Positions 39,714 through 48,039 of a DNA stretch of 64,000 nt are shown here, one piece after another; positions within the stretch are counted from its first letter, which is position 1, and every line of letters begins with the position of its first letter. A program made the position numbers and the translations under genes. Location: contig NZ_CP060398.1 of assembly GCF_015840915.1 (NCBI RefSeq), positions 3,348,001 through 3,412,000 on the forward strand, read 5' to 3'. Source of the DNA: Synechococcus sp. CBW1002. GTDB taxonomy: Bacteria > Cyanobacteriota > Cyanobacteriia > PCC-6307 > Cyanobiaceae. A model generated the notes under the pieces. The model worked only from the letters and a program-made list of their open reading frames with translations. It made no database searches and was not told the origin of the DNA.

Positions 39714-40076
39714 TTAAGTCCGGGATCTGATCTCTTTTAGTTTTCCAAAGGCACCGGCCGCTTTATTGAAGCCACAGTAGGCACATGTGAACAGGAGGAG
39801 CTCTTCAATCTCTTCAATGGTTGCACCTTGCTTTAGGGCCATGTTCACATGTGCTTCGAACGGAGTTCCTGGCCCATCCAGAGACTGGTTGGCCACATCC
39901 AAAGCAATTGTAATCAAGCACTTTATCTTTTGAGAGATAATTGGCTTCCCCCAGACTTCTCCACAGACCCTGATGCAGAGCTCACCAAAATCCGGATTGA
40001 TTCCGAGAAGGGCTTGCTGAAGGTCATGGTCATCGGTGACAGCATTATTCATGGTGGGGTTGGTGTCTGCGGTCAT
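39714..40076 (-). CDS. Carboxymuconolactone decarboxylase (CMD)/AhpD-like protein
   Basis: 120 aa. CMD core EAHVNMALKQGATIEEIEELLLFTCAYCGFNKAAGAFGKLKE. A Cys98-x-x-Cys101 pair and nearby Glu74/His76 resemble the AhpD-type redox and proton-relay residues, so a thiol redox role is possible. The pathway decarboxylase activity itself is not implied. A CMD-family gene (slr1853) belongs to the Synechocystis icfG region. It lies 40 bases after the kinase gene. Confidence 0.8.
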   Translation of the reverse strand: MTADTNPTMNNAVTDDHDLQQALLGINPDFGELCIRVCGEVWGKPIISQKIKCLITIALDVANQSLDGPGTPFEAHVNMALKQGATIEEIEELLLFTCAYCGFNKAAGAFGKLKEIRSRT

Positions 40077-40116
40077 GGCTTCATGGAGTGGATTTTGCAG
40101 GAGGGACGCGAGGGTC

Positions 40117-40602
40117 TCACGGTTGCTTAACTACCTCGGGGTTGCAGGCCATACAGAGCTCATACACATTATTCCCATTAATCCAGTCGTATGAGACCTT
40201 GTCGACGGACTGTTCAATGAGAAAGATGCCTAGCCCACCGATCTTCCTCTCATGGACGGGTTGATTCGTATCGAATGGAGGCCCTTGATTGAAATTAGGA
40301 TTAAACTGAATTCCCGTATCGCTCGTGCGAAGCACAAGCCAGGGTTCTCCATCCTCATTTCGTAGCATCAGAGAAACTGCCAGCTTGGCGTCCTTATCTG
40401 CGACAGATTTGTTGGCGTTAGCAGCTCGAATGATGTTTGAGATGAGCTCTTCGTAGGCGAGCTTGAGCTTGTAAGCGCGTGACTCATCTGCGATGACACG
40501 GTGGATATGCTCGGTAGCAAAATCAATGAAATGATCCCATTGATCCATTGATGCAGGAGCCTCAATACTGCCAAGTTCTTTACCGCCGATAGAATCTCTC
40601 AT
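40117..40602 (-). CDS. RsbW/SpoIIAB-like serine kinase / anti-sigma factor
   Basis: 161 aa, a single GHKL ATPase domain (HATPase_c_2). N-box LAYEELISNIIRAANA (Glu51/52, Asn56), G1-box position TSDTGIQFNP (Asp95), G2-box IGGLGIFLIEQSVD (122-134). Such proteins bind a target (classically a sigma factor) and phosphorylate STAS antagonists on Ser. It resembles Slr1861 of the icfG cluster. Its start is six bases after the upstream STAS gene; in Synechocystis the phosphatase gene icfG lies between these two, and here it is missing. Confidence 0.87.
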   Translation of the reverse strand: MRDSIGGKELGSIEAPASMDQWDHFIDFATEHIHRVIADESRAYKLKLAYEELISNIIRAANANKSVADKDAKLAVSLMLRNEDGEPWLVLRTSDTGIQFNPNFNQGPPFDTNQPVHERKIGGLGIFLIEQSVDKVSYDWINGNNVYELCMACNPEVVKQP

Positions 40603-40608
40603 TACATT

Positions 40609-40932
40609 CTAAATCTCCTCCTCACTGTCGACAATCACGACAGCCTGAGCCAGGCCTGTCTTCGTGACTGTGTCGATAATCTGCTCGGATGCACCCACCA
40701 GGTAAAGGCGGGATGTATGGGGCATTTTCTGCTTGGCAAAAACAATAGCTCTGAGTCCGGCACTGCTGACAAAACCAACATCCAGAAGATTCAGGCGAAG
40801 CTGCTCTAACGCATGAAGTTCCAGTGAAGTCAGCTGGCTGAGTAGGTCTGGGGCTGTTTTTGTGTCGATATCTCCTGAGAGCACCAGGGTTGCATGGATG
40901 TCGCCTTGGACGATGTCAATTGTCAGAGACAT
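40609..40932 (-). CDS. STAS-domain anti-sigma antagonist 2
   Basis: 107 aa, one STAS domain (IDIVQGDIHATLVLSGDIDTKTAPDLLSQL..). The phospho-site loop is DVGFVSSAGLRAI, with Ser57 in the place of SpoIIAA Ser58. It resembles Slr1859. It is expected to cycle between phosphorylated and free forms under the downstream kinase and an unlinked phosphatase. Confidence 0.88.
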   Translation of the reverse strand: MSLTIDIVQGDIHATLVLSGDIDTKTAPDLLSQLTSLELHALEQLRLNLLDVGFVSSAGLRAIVFAKQKMPHTSRLYLVGASEQIIDTVTKTGLAQAVVIVDSEEEI

Positions 40933-40973
40933 AGTTGTGGAGTGAAGTGGTGAAAGTGAGCAATTGTTGGAGA

Positions 40974-43091
40974 CTACGTCTCAAGCGGAGACGCGGAAAA
41001 GATGACGACAGATCTTTCTCCTACCAAAATGCCATGATTAGCATAAGCAATGGCTTGAGTCAGATTGGGTGATTGCGTGTCACCAGTGTTGAAATGCAAT
41101 TGCCAACCATAGCCCGAAGGCAGTGGAGGTAAATCGAACCAGCTGGCATAGTGAGCCGTGTTAGTGGCGACATAAACCGCATCCATGACGTCTGAATCAG
41201 CCTGATCACAGCTCATCAGCCATGCGAGTTGCCTGGATTCATCTGACCAGTTCACTTGCCATGGGGTTGTGCCATGAAAGCTGCAGCTAGGCAGATGCCT
41301 GCTGCCGCCATGCGTAAAGCTGTTAATACGCAAGCAGGGATGCTGTTGCCTGAAATGAATCAGTGCTTGCGTATACTCAAACAGTGCACGGTTGCTTTCA
41401 AGCAGAGCCCAATCGACCCATGACACAGGTGAGTCAATGCAATAAGCATTGTTATTGCCATGCTGTGAGCGTCCAAACTCATCACCCATCAGCAGCATGG
41501 GTGTACCTCGGCTTGTCATCAGCATGCTCAATGCATTCATGCATTGCCTTATTCGCAAGGCCAGAATGTTGCTGTTATCAGTCCAGCCTTCGGCGCCACA
41601 GTTCCAGCTGTAATTGTCATCACCGCCATCACGGTTGTTTTCGCCATTTGCTTCATTGTGCTTCTCATTAAAGGAGACAAGATCCGCCAATGTGAAGCCG
41701 TCATGGCAGGTGATGAAGTTGATGGATGTCGCTGGTGAGCGACCATTCCATTGATAGAGGTCGGGTGAACCCTGAACCCTTTGTGCCATTTCGCCGACTT
41801 GCCCTTGATCCCCTTTCAGATAACGCCTGGCAGTGTCTCTATATTTACCATTCCACTCAGACCATCGACCAAAGGCAGGAAATGTACCTACTTGGTAGAG
41901 ACCTCCGGCATCCCACGCTTCGGCGATTAGCTTGCATGATGAGAGGATGGGATCAAAAGCAAGCGATTCCAGCAAGGGAGGATTGTTGAGTGGTGCTCCC
42001 CAGGGATCACGTCCTAGGATGCTGGCCAAGTCAAATCTGAAGCCATCAATGTGGTATTCAGATGCCCAATATCGCAAGCAGTCTAGAACAAGGTTCCTGA
42101 CAACCGGATTGTTGCAGTTAAGAGTATTGCCTGTCCCGCTGAAGTTAAAATAGTATCCTTCAGGCGTCAGCATATAGTAAATCTTGTTGTCCAGTCCCTT
42201 AAACGAGATCGAGGGGCCGCGCTCATTGCCTTCAGCCGTGTGGTTGAATACGACATCAAGGATGACCTCTATACCGGCCTTGTGGAGCTGCTTGACAAGT
42301 TGCTTGAACTCGTCAACCTGCATCCCAAACCGACCGGATGCCGCAAAACCAGCCTTGGGTGCGAAAAAGGCTACAGTGCTATAGCCCCAATAGTTATACA
42401 GCTTTTCGCTGGTATCCGGATGTGTTTTTGAGTTTTCGAATTCATCGAATTCGAAAACTGGCATTAACTCTACAGCATTGACGCCAAGCGATTGCAAGTA
42501 TGGGATTTTTTCGGCAATGCCTGCGTACGTTCCCTTAAACTTGACGCCCGAAGACTCGCTCTTGGTGAAAGAGCGCACATGTAATTCATATATTATAAGA
42601 TCGGCGTCATTGATCTCGAGGGGAGAGTCTCCTTCCCAGTCAAAGTCATCGAACGCCACTCGGGATCGATACTGGTACTGTTTGTTCCAATCGGGCTCAA
42701 CTCCCCATTCATCTCGTCCCGAAATAACCCGGGCATAGGGATCCATGAGAATGTTATCTGGATTGAAGCGATGCCCTTCTTCAGGCAAGTAGGGGCCGTC
42801 TATCTTAAAGCCGTACTCAACATCTTCATAGTCGAGGTCGTATACTACGATGGAGTAGACGTCACCAATACGGTAGTGATCCGGAATCTTGATTTCGGCT
42901 AATAAGGACCCTTCTGATCGGCTGAATAATACAAGCGCGCAGGATGTTCCCGCCGATGTATAGACAGAAAAATTAAGTCCGCCCGGCACTGAGGACACAC
43001 CGAATGGCAAAGGTTTTCCAGTTCGTATGCGATAACCTGCAAGCGTATCCGTGGGTAGATTGTCAATTCTTTCAAGGTCCATCACAGTCAT
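40974..43091 (-). CDS. glgX: Glycogen debranching enzyme / isoamylase (GlgX type)
   Basis: 705 aa. N-terminal CBM48-like domain (TGKPLPFGVSSVPGGLNFSVYTSAGTSCALVLF). GH13 barrel motifs: DVVFNHTAEG (279-288), GFRFDLASILG with nucleophile Asp354, KLIAEAWDAGG with acid/base Glu391, and FITCHDGFTLADLV with His463/Asp464. It hydrolyses alpha-1,6 branches of glycogen in the cytosol. Its placement between two STAS genes, with a 4-base overlap at its start, makes it the metabolic partner of the switch, as slr1857 is in the icfG cluster. The chromosome probably has another glgX. Confidence 0.93.
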   Translation of the reverse strand: MTVMDLERIDNLPTDTLAGYRIRTGKPLPFGVSSVPGGLNFSVYTSAGTSCALVLFSRSEGSLLAEIKIPDHYRIGDVYSIVVYDLDYEDVEYGFKIDGPYLPEEGHRFNPDNILMDPYARVISGRDEWGVEPDWNKQYQYRSRVAFDDFDWEGDSPLEINDADLIIYELHVRSFTKSESSGVKFKGTYAGIAEKIPYLQSLGVNAVELMPVFEFDEFENSKTHPDTSEKLYNYWGYSTVAFFAPKAGFAASGRFGMQVDEFKQLVKQLHKAGIEVILDVVFNHTAEGNERGPSISFKGLDNKIYYMLTPEGYYFNFSGTGNTLNCNNPVVRNLVLDCLRYWASEYHIDGFRFDLASILGRDPWGAPLNNPPLLESLAFDPILSSCKLIAEAWDAGGLYQVGTFPAFGRWSEWNGKYRDTARRYLKGDQGQVGEMAQRVQGSPDLYQWNGRSPATSINFITCHDGFTLADLVSFNEKHNEANGENNRDGGDDNYSWNCGAEGWTDNSNILALRIRQCMNALSMLMTSRGTPMLLMGDEFGRSQHGNNNAYCIDSPVSWVDWALLESNRALFEYTQALIHFRQQHPCLRINSFTHGGSRHLPSCSFHGTTPWQVNWSDESRQLAWLMSCDQADSDVMDAVYVATNTAHYASWFDLPPLPSGYGWQLHFNTGDTQSPNLTQAIAYANHGILVGERSVVIFSASPLET

Positions 43092-43414
43092 GCTCCTGGA
43101 ATGGCTTGCAGTGAATCATAGACCGTAAAGAATTGATAGAAGCCAGTGACTTTCATCGTGTCAGCAATGTCATCTGCGACGCCAATAAGGACAAGATCGA
43201 CACCCATATCTTGAGTTTTCCGTTGTAGGGTCAGCAACGTTCTTAAGCCAGCACTCGACATGAATGGCACGTCTGTTAACTCAAGGGCGACAGGCTGAGA
43301 TGGCTTGAGTTCGGTGTCGATGAAGTCACGCAGTTCACCGACAGTCTTTGAATCGATCTGACCACTGACTCGGATCACCTGCCAGTGGCCGTAAGCTTCA
43401 AGTTGTACTTGCAT
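43088..43414 (-). CDS. STAS-domain anti-sigma antagonist 1
   Basis: 108 aa, one STAS domain with phospho-loop DVPFMSSAGLRTLL (Ser54). It resembles Slr1856. Its stop overlaps the GlgX start (ATGA), suggesting translational coupling. Only about 30% similar by eye to antagonist 2, so the two have separate ancestry or roles. Confidence 0.88.
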   Translation of the reverse strand: MQVQLEAYGHWQVIRVSGQIDSKTVGELRDFIDTELKPSQPVALELTDVPFMSSAGLRTLLTLQRKTQDMGVDLVLIGVADDIADTMKVTGFYQFFTVYDSLQAIPGA

Positions 43415-43428
43415 GATTCAGCTCTCCT

Positions 43429-45258
43429 TCACTTCGGTGAAACGGTTACTTTGACCTGGAGCCGATGCTCCGATTCTGGCAGCTTAACTGTCAGTGCATT
43501 TGCATCAAAATCCGTATAGGCCTGACCATCAATTTCACAGCTACTGATATAGACAGATCCCTTGGGGAGGATGTCTGGCTCTACCCTGAGAATTCCATCC
43601 TTGAAGCCGCCAGGTATGGGCTTGAAGAACAAATCCAAAGGCCGCTTCTTGATCAACAGATCGATATAAACAGTAGACAAGAAGCAAAGCTCGGTGGAAT
43701 GATACGCACTCATGGAGTGGCTGCCCTTGAATCGTTCTGTGCCTACCAAGTAAGGAATGCCGTTCGCTAGGACATTGAAGTAGACACCCCCGTCATTGTT
43801 GTCTAGGAAGAAAGCATTGTAGAAAGCCGCCGATTCTTCGGCATACTTCTTGTATTCAGTGCTGTCAGGCATGTGCCCTTGTAGAATTAGATAGGCTAGA
43901 ATTCCCTGTTCTTGTTGCCACCAAGCTTTGCGGTCATGCCATGCATAGCGGTGGAACTTCTCATTGGGATCGAGGACACGCTCGACAACGTCATACCAGC
44001 CGAAGCGCTGATTATCATAACCCACCTTGGGCATTAAGAAAGCAATCTTCTTGGCAATATCGAGGTATTTATCTTTACCCATCTCTGCATAGAATCTCAT
44101 GAGATTCCACGCGATTTTGAGATTATGGCCAACGACCGCGCGGTTTTGCTGCCATCCCCATGATTGGTCCTTGCTCCAATTGTCAAAGAACTTCTCTTGC
44201 ACGAAAGGGCTGTTGTCGTAGTCAGGGAAATGTTTGCTAATTGTATCGAAAGTATCCTCAAGCATCTTCTTATAACGCTCTTCGCCCGTTGCAAGCCAGA
44301 GATTGATTAGATACGCGGGAGCGTGATCGCCCACCGAGTTCCAATTCTTCTTGGCTTTGTTGCGGCCCAGGCTTTCCTCATGGGCACTCAGGGTTACAGC
44401 ATGGATGTGTGAATAATAGCCGCCTTTTTCATGGTCTTTAAAGCACTCGTCAAATAGATCGACAGTCTTTTCCGCATCATCGAGGATGCGGGGATCACCC
44501 GTGAGTCTGTAGGTTTGTACGGGCCCTGCGAGTGCATAGATCTGCTCGTAGGCGGGGATGCAATCGTAGTCATCTCCGAACTCCGACACCAACAGTTTTT
44601 GTTCTTCCCCACCACTGCCGACTTTTTGGCCGTGATACCAGTAGATGAGACCGGTATCTGTATCCGTAAATCTCATCTTATCGCGCAAATACTCGGTACC
44701 CTTTTCAGCTGCATCAAGGTACATTTCTTTGCCCGTAAGCATGTAGGCGCAGGCCATGCCGTATACCATTCTGGAGATGGTATCCGTCTCTTGCAGGTAA
44801 TCCTCTTGCTTTTTCCCGCCCGTAAGGCTGATCAGTGTCCGGTAGTGATGGTAATCAATGGCTGATTCCGGTGCATTGAACTGCCATTTGCAGTACGAGG
44901 CTGCAATCTGATCAATTTGCTTGACCCACCAGCCTTTTTCATCTGCATAGCGATACTCATCCTTCGCGTCACCAGCGAAGATGATGTAGTTCGCTTCAAA
45001 CTTAACTCTGTCTTCTGGGAAGAAGGTGCCATAGACAAAGACCATCTGACCAGGCACCAGCAGCTTTTGGAGATCACCGGACCGGTCTGGCCATCCCTCG
45101 CCCAGATTCTGGGTCTGCTTGGCATAGGTGTTGCCGGTTAGCTTTGCTTCATAGTTTCTGTCATCAGAAGTTTTGATGCCAATTAGCTTATTGCCTTCGT
45201 CGTAGCTGGTGACATAGCCTGAGATCAGATCCGAGAATGTGAAGGTGAGATCATTCAT
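43429..45258 (-). CDS. AGE-family epimerase-like (alpha/alpha)6 barrel protein
   Basis: 609 aa. An N-terminal beta domain of about 100 residues (FSDLISGYVTSYDEGNKLIGIKTSDDRNYEAKL) is followed by a long N-acylglucosamine 2-epimerase-like helical barrel (GMACAYMLTGKEMYLDAAEKGTEYLRDKM; VGHNLKIAWNLMRFYAEMGKDKYLDIAKKI; WWQQEQGILAYLILQG) and a C-terminal beta tail. Typical AGE enzymes are about 400 aa, so the extra domains set this family apart. The substrate is unknown; a sugar or oligosaccharide is likely given GlgX. The same type (slr1855) is in the Synechocystis icfG region. The next gene starts 14 bases later. Confidence 0.82.
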   Translation of the reverse strand: MNDLTFTFSDLISGYVTSYDEGNKLIGIKTSDDRNYEAKLTGNTYAKQTQNLGEGWPDRSGDLQKLLVPGQMVFVYGTFFPEDRVKFEANYIIFAGDAKDEYRYADEKGWWVKQIDQIAASYCKWQFNAPESAIDYHHYRTLISLTGGKKQEDYLQETDTISRMVYGMACAYMLTGKEMYLDAAEKGTEYLRDKMRFTDTDTGLIYWYHGQKVGSGGEEQKLLVSEFGDDYDCIPAYEQIYALAGPVQTYRLTGDPRILDDAEKTVDLFDECFKDHEKGGYYSHIHAVTLSAHEESLGRNKAKKNWNSVGDHAPAYLINLWLATGEERYKKMLEDTFDTISKHFPDYDNSPFVQEKFFDNWSKDQSWGWQQNRAVVGHNLKIAWNLMRFYAEMGKDKYLDIAKKIAFLMPKVGYDNQRFGWYDVVERVLDPNEKFHRYAWHDRKAWWQQEQGILAYLILQGHMPDSTEYKKYAEESAAFYNAFFLDNNDGGVYFNVLANGIPYLVGTERFKGSHSMSAYHSTELCFLSTVYIDLLIKKRPLDLFFKPIPGGFKDGILRVEPDILPKGSVYISSCEIDGQAYTDFDANALTVKLPESEHRLQVKVTVSPK

Positions 45259-45303
45259 GATGACTGTGATACGTGTCTAATAGTGTGTAGTAAATGCCCC
45301 TGA

Positions 45304-45885
45304 TTAGAGGCTTTGCACCGCCGTTTTGAATCGCTCTACAAAAATATCAACGCAGCCTGGATGCTTACCTGTGATCAGGAGACCTTGCTGATGCAGTTCG
45401 ACGGTGCTACCTGCATTGACCATGATGTTTCCGCCTGCATTGGCCACATCACAGACAATATTATGGGCGCAGGTGACTTCTCGGCCCTTGATCAAACTTG
45501 GATCTGCGCAGAAGAGCCAAAGCGAATGGCAGATTGTACCGACAGCCAAAGTGCCTTGATCCATTAAGGCTACAGCTTTGCGGAGAAGCTGGACGGCAGG
45601 AGCTTGATTGGTCGCACCGAGTGTTTCCTCGTAACGCAGCCTATCCATCGCATAGCCACCTATCAGAATCAGTCCCTGGTAATCGGCCAGATCAATCTTG
45701 CTGACACAAAGACTCACCTCTACGTTGCTGGTTTTATCGTTGCCCTCAAAGTTCAGCGTATCATTACCCCAAAGGTAGGAAGCATACTCAACCTCAATGT
45801 CAACGCGAGGGAAGAACTCGTTGAAGACGTTGTATTCGGTTTCGTCGTAGTGCTCTTCAATGAGCACAAGCACTTTTTTGTGCAT
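45304..45885 (-). CDS. DJ-1/PfpI-family protein, first gene of the operon
   Basis: 193 aa. Flavodoxin-like DJ-1/PfpI fold with the nucleophile elbow GTICHSLWLF (Cys119-His120), LILIGGYAMDRLR, and the terminal LLITGKHPGCVDIFVERF. Members are proteases, glyoxalases, deglycases or chaperones; this one is not assigned. It starts 26 bases downstream of the -10 element. AGE follows after 45 bases. Confidence 0.85.
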   Translation of the reverse strand: MHKKVLVLIEEHYDETEYNVFNEFFPRVDIEVEYASYLWGNDTLNFEGNDKTSNVEVSLCVSKIDLADYQGLILIGGYAMDRLRYEETLGATNQAPAVQLLRKAVALMDQGTLAVGTICHSLWLFCADPSLIKGREVTCAHNIVCDVANAGGNIMVNAGSTVELHQQGLLITGKHPGCVDIFVERFKTAVQSL

Positions 45886-45910
45886 TCACTTTGTCCATAA
45901 TATCATTTAA

Positions 45911-45939
45911 ACTATAATGGAAAAATCGAGGTTCGGCAA
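45911..45939 (-). promoter_or_regulatory. Promoter of the icfG-like operon
   Basis: Minus strand: TTGCCG (45934-45939), 17-base spacer, TATAGT (45911-45916), placed about 26 bases before the DJ-1 start codon. The IS3a remnant ends 24 bases upstream of the -35. Confidence 0.7.
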
Positions 45940-45962
45940 CCTTTTGCGCTTTTTCTCCATAT

Positions 45963-46049
45963 TGAGGTGGTCTGGCGTTTCTGGACAGCCCCCATCGTTA
46001 ACCTCTGGGCGGGGCACTGCCCCTGATCGGGGCTCCCACCTGTCCGCCG
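45963..46049 (+). mobile_element. IS3a remnant (copy 6, diverged left end)
   Basis: About 87 bases match the IS3a left end (TGAGGTGGTCTGG...CATCGTTAACCTCT) with several changes (GCGTTTCTGGACAGC, GGGCGGGGCACTG). It is cut off before orfA by the ISi terminus. It has more differences than the other copies, so it is probably older. Confidence 0.82.
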
Positions 46050-46474
46050 ACAATGAAGTTGGCCGGCGCTTTGCATCAACAACTTGTTACCCATTTCAAT
46101 TGACGCCTGGTAACACTGGCTTCTGCACGCTTTCACCTTCCTGCAGGCTTGGAGGCCCGGCCACCGCCAGAGCGGCCATCTCGTTCTCGATCCATTGCAG
46201 CCGGTAACCGCGCAGGCGCCGCTGCAGGGTGCGCAGGTGGCGTGGGCTGTAGCGCTCCGGGTTGTGATCGATCAGCCGCTCCAGCAGCGTCTTGGCCCTG
46301 AGCTGGGGCTCGGCCTGCAGCCATAGCTCGATCCGCTCCACATCCGGTTCAAACGGATCGGGCCTGCTGCGTTTGCCGATGCGTGGCTTGGGTTTGCGAC
46401 GCCTGGGCTCCCCCTGCGTCAGGAAAGAAGTCCGCTCGGTCTGACCCATCCACTAGGGGGCCAAACCGAGGACC

Positions 46475-46984
46475 ATGAAACCGATTTATGACCAGGCCGT
46501 GCGGGCTGAGATCCGCAATCGCATGAGCCCGCCCAACCGAGAGAGCGTGGCCGAGATCGCTCGCTCCACCGGCATCACTACCCAGACCCTCTACAACTGG
46601 CGCAGTCAGTGGCAGAAAGAGGGCCAGCTGGTGCCGGCCACCAGCAAGCCGCCGGAGCAGTGGGGCGCATCCGACAAACTGGCCGCCGTGATCCAGGCCG
46701 CAGGCCTCAGCGGCCCCGATCTCGGCGCTTACTGCCGTGAGCGGGGCCTCTACCCCAAACAGCTTGCCCGCTGGCGCCAGGCCGCTGAGGATGCCAATGG
46801 CCCCAGCGCGCCGACCATGACCGACCACAGGGATCTACAGCGCAAAAACCAGGAGCAGGCACGCCAGATCCGGCGCCTTGAACGTGAGTTGCAGAAGAAG
46901 GAAAAAGCTCTTTCGGAGGCGGCAACATTGCTGATGCTGTCAAAAAAGCTCGATCAGCTTTGGCTGCAAGAAGAGGAGTCCTGA
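46475..46984 (+). CDS. ISb OrfA (copy B)
   Basis: 169 aa, identical in translation to the copy at 24667-25176. It overlaps orfB by 25 bases. Confidence 0.87.
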   Translation: MKPIYDQAVRAEIRNRMSPPNRESVAEIARSTGITTQTLYNWRSQWQKEGQLVPATSKPPEQWGASDKLAAVIQAAGLSGPDLGAYCRERGLYPKQLARWRQAAEDANGPSAPTMTDHRDLQRKNQEQARQIRRLERELQKKEKALSEAATLLMLSKKLDQLWLQEEES

Positions 46985-48039
46985 TTCCGTCAGAGCAGAG
47001 AAATAAAGCCATGGACTTTCTCCATGAAGGCCTCAATGCAGGAGCTTCCATCAAGGCTGTTGCTGATCTGATCGGCATCTGTTCACGCACTCTGCGGCGC
47101 TGGGGGCTTGATATCAGCGGCCAGGGATTCAGTGTGGACCGCCGCAAGGGTGCCCCACGTGAAGTGGCTCACAGATTCACGGCAAAAGGGCGGCAGCGGG
47201 TGATTGACTCCGTCAATGATCCGCGCTTTGCCGATCTTGCGCCTGCTCAGATCGTGGCCATTCTTGCTGAGGAGAGAATGTATGTGGGTTCAGAGTCGAC
47301 GATCTATCGCATCATGCGGCAGGAAGGCCTGCTGAATCATCGTGGCAGGGCCCGCTCTCCCCGCGAGCCAAGACCAGTCCCGGTGCTGGAGGCAACAGGA
47401 GTTTACCAAGTGCTGGCCTGGGATATCACCCTGTTGCCCGGCCATGTCAAGGGTCAATTCTACTACCTCTACATGGTGATGGATGTGTGGAGCCGCCGCA
47501 TCCTTGGAGTGGAAGTGCATGAGCGCGAATGCAGCGTGCTCGCCAGCGCATTCTTTGATCGCGTCTGCCGCGATGAAGGAATCAACAAGGAGACTGCTGC
47601 GGTCCTGCACTCGGACAATGGCGCCCCCATGCGCTCATTCGCCTTGGCGGCCAAGATGGCGGAGCTGGGTGTTTCGCTCTCGTTCTCCAGGCCGCGCGTC
47701 AGCAACGACAACGCCTACGCTGAATCATGGTTCCGTACCATGAAGTACCACCAGAGTTATCCGCTACGGCGCTTCCGGGAACTGCTCTCGGTAAAAGCCT
47801 GGGTGGATGGCTTTGTCGAGTGGTACAACGCTGAGCACCGGCACAGCGGCATCAAGTACGTGACGCCCAATCAGCGGCACTACGGCCAGGCCGATGGGAT
47901 CTGTGCCATCCGGCAGAAGACCTACGAAGAAGCTCGGCAGAAGAATCCGCAGCGCTGGAGTCGTCACATCCGTGACTGGAGCCAGCCACAGGTTGTGAGC
48001 ATCAACCATCCCCGTCCGCAGCAACCTATCGCTACTTGA
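46960..48039 (+). CDS. ISb OrfB (copy B)
   Basis: 359 aa; differs from copy A at two residues seen (VDRRKG for VDHRKG, AKGRQR for AKERQR). DDE residues intact. Confidence 0.9.
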   Translation: MAARRGVLIPSEQRNKAMDFLHEGLNAGASIKAVADLIGICSRTLRRWGLDISGQGFSVDRRKGAPREVAHRFTAKGRQRVIDSVNDPRFADLAPAQIVAILAEERMYVGSESTIYRIMRQEGLLNHRGRARSPREPRPVPVLEATGVYQVLAWDITLLPGHVKGQFYYLYMVMDVWSRRILGVEVHERECSVLASAFFDRVCRDEGINKETAAVLHSDNGAPMRSFALAAKMAELGVSLSFSRPRVSNDNAYAESWFRTMKYHQSYPLRRFRELLSVKAWVDGFVEWYNAEHRHSGIKYVTPNQRHYGQADGICAIRQKTYEEARQKNPQRWSRHIRDWSQPQVVSINHPRPQQPIAT

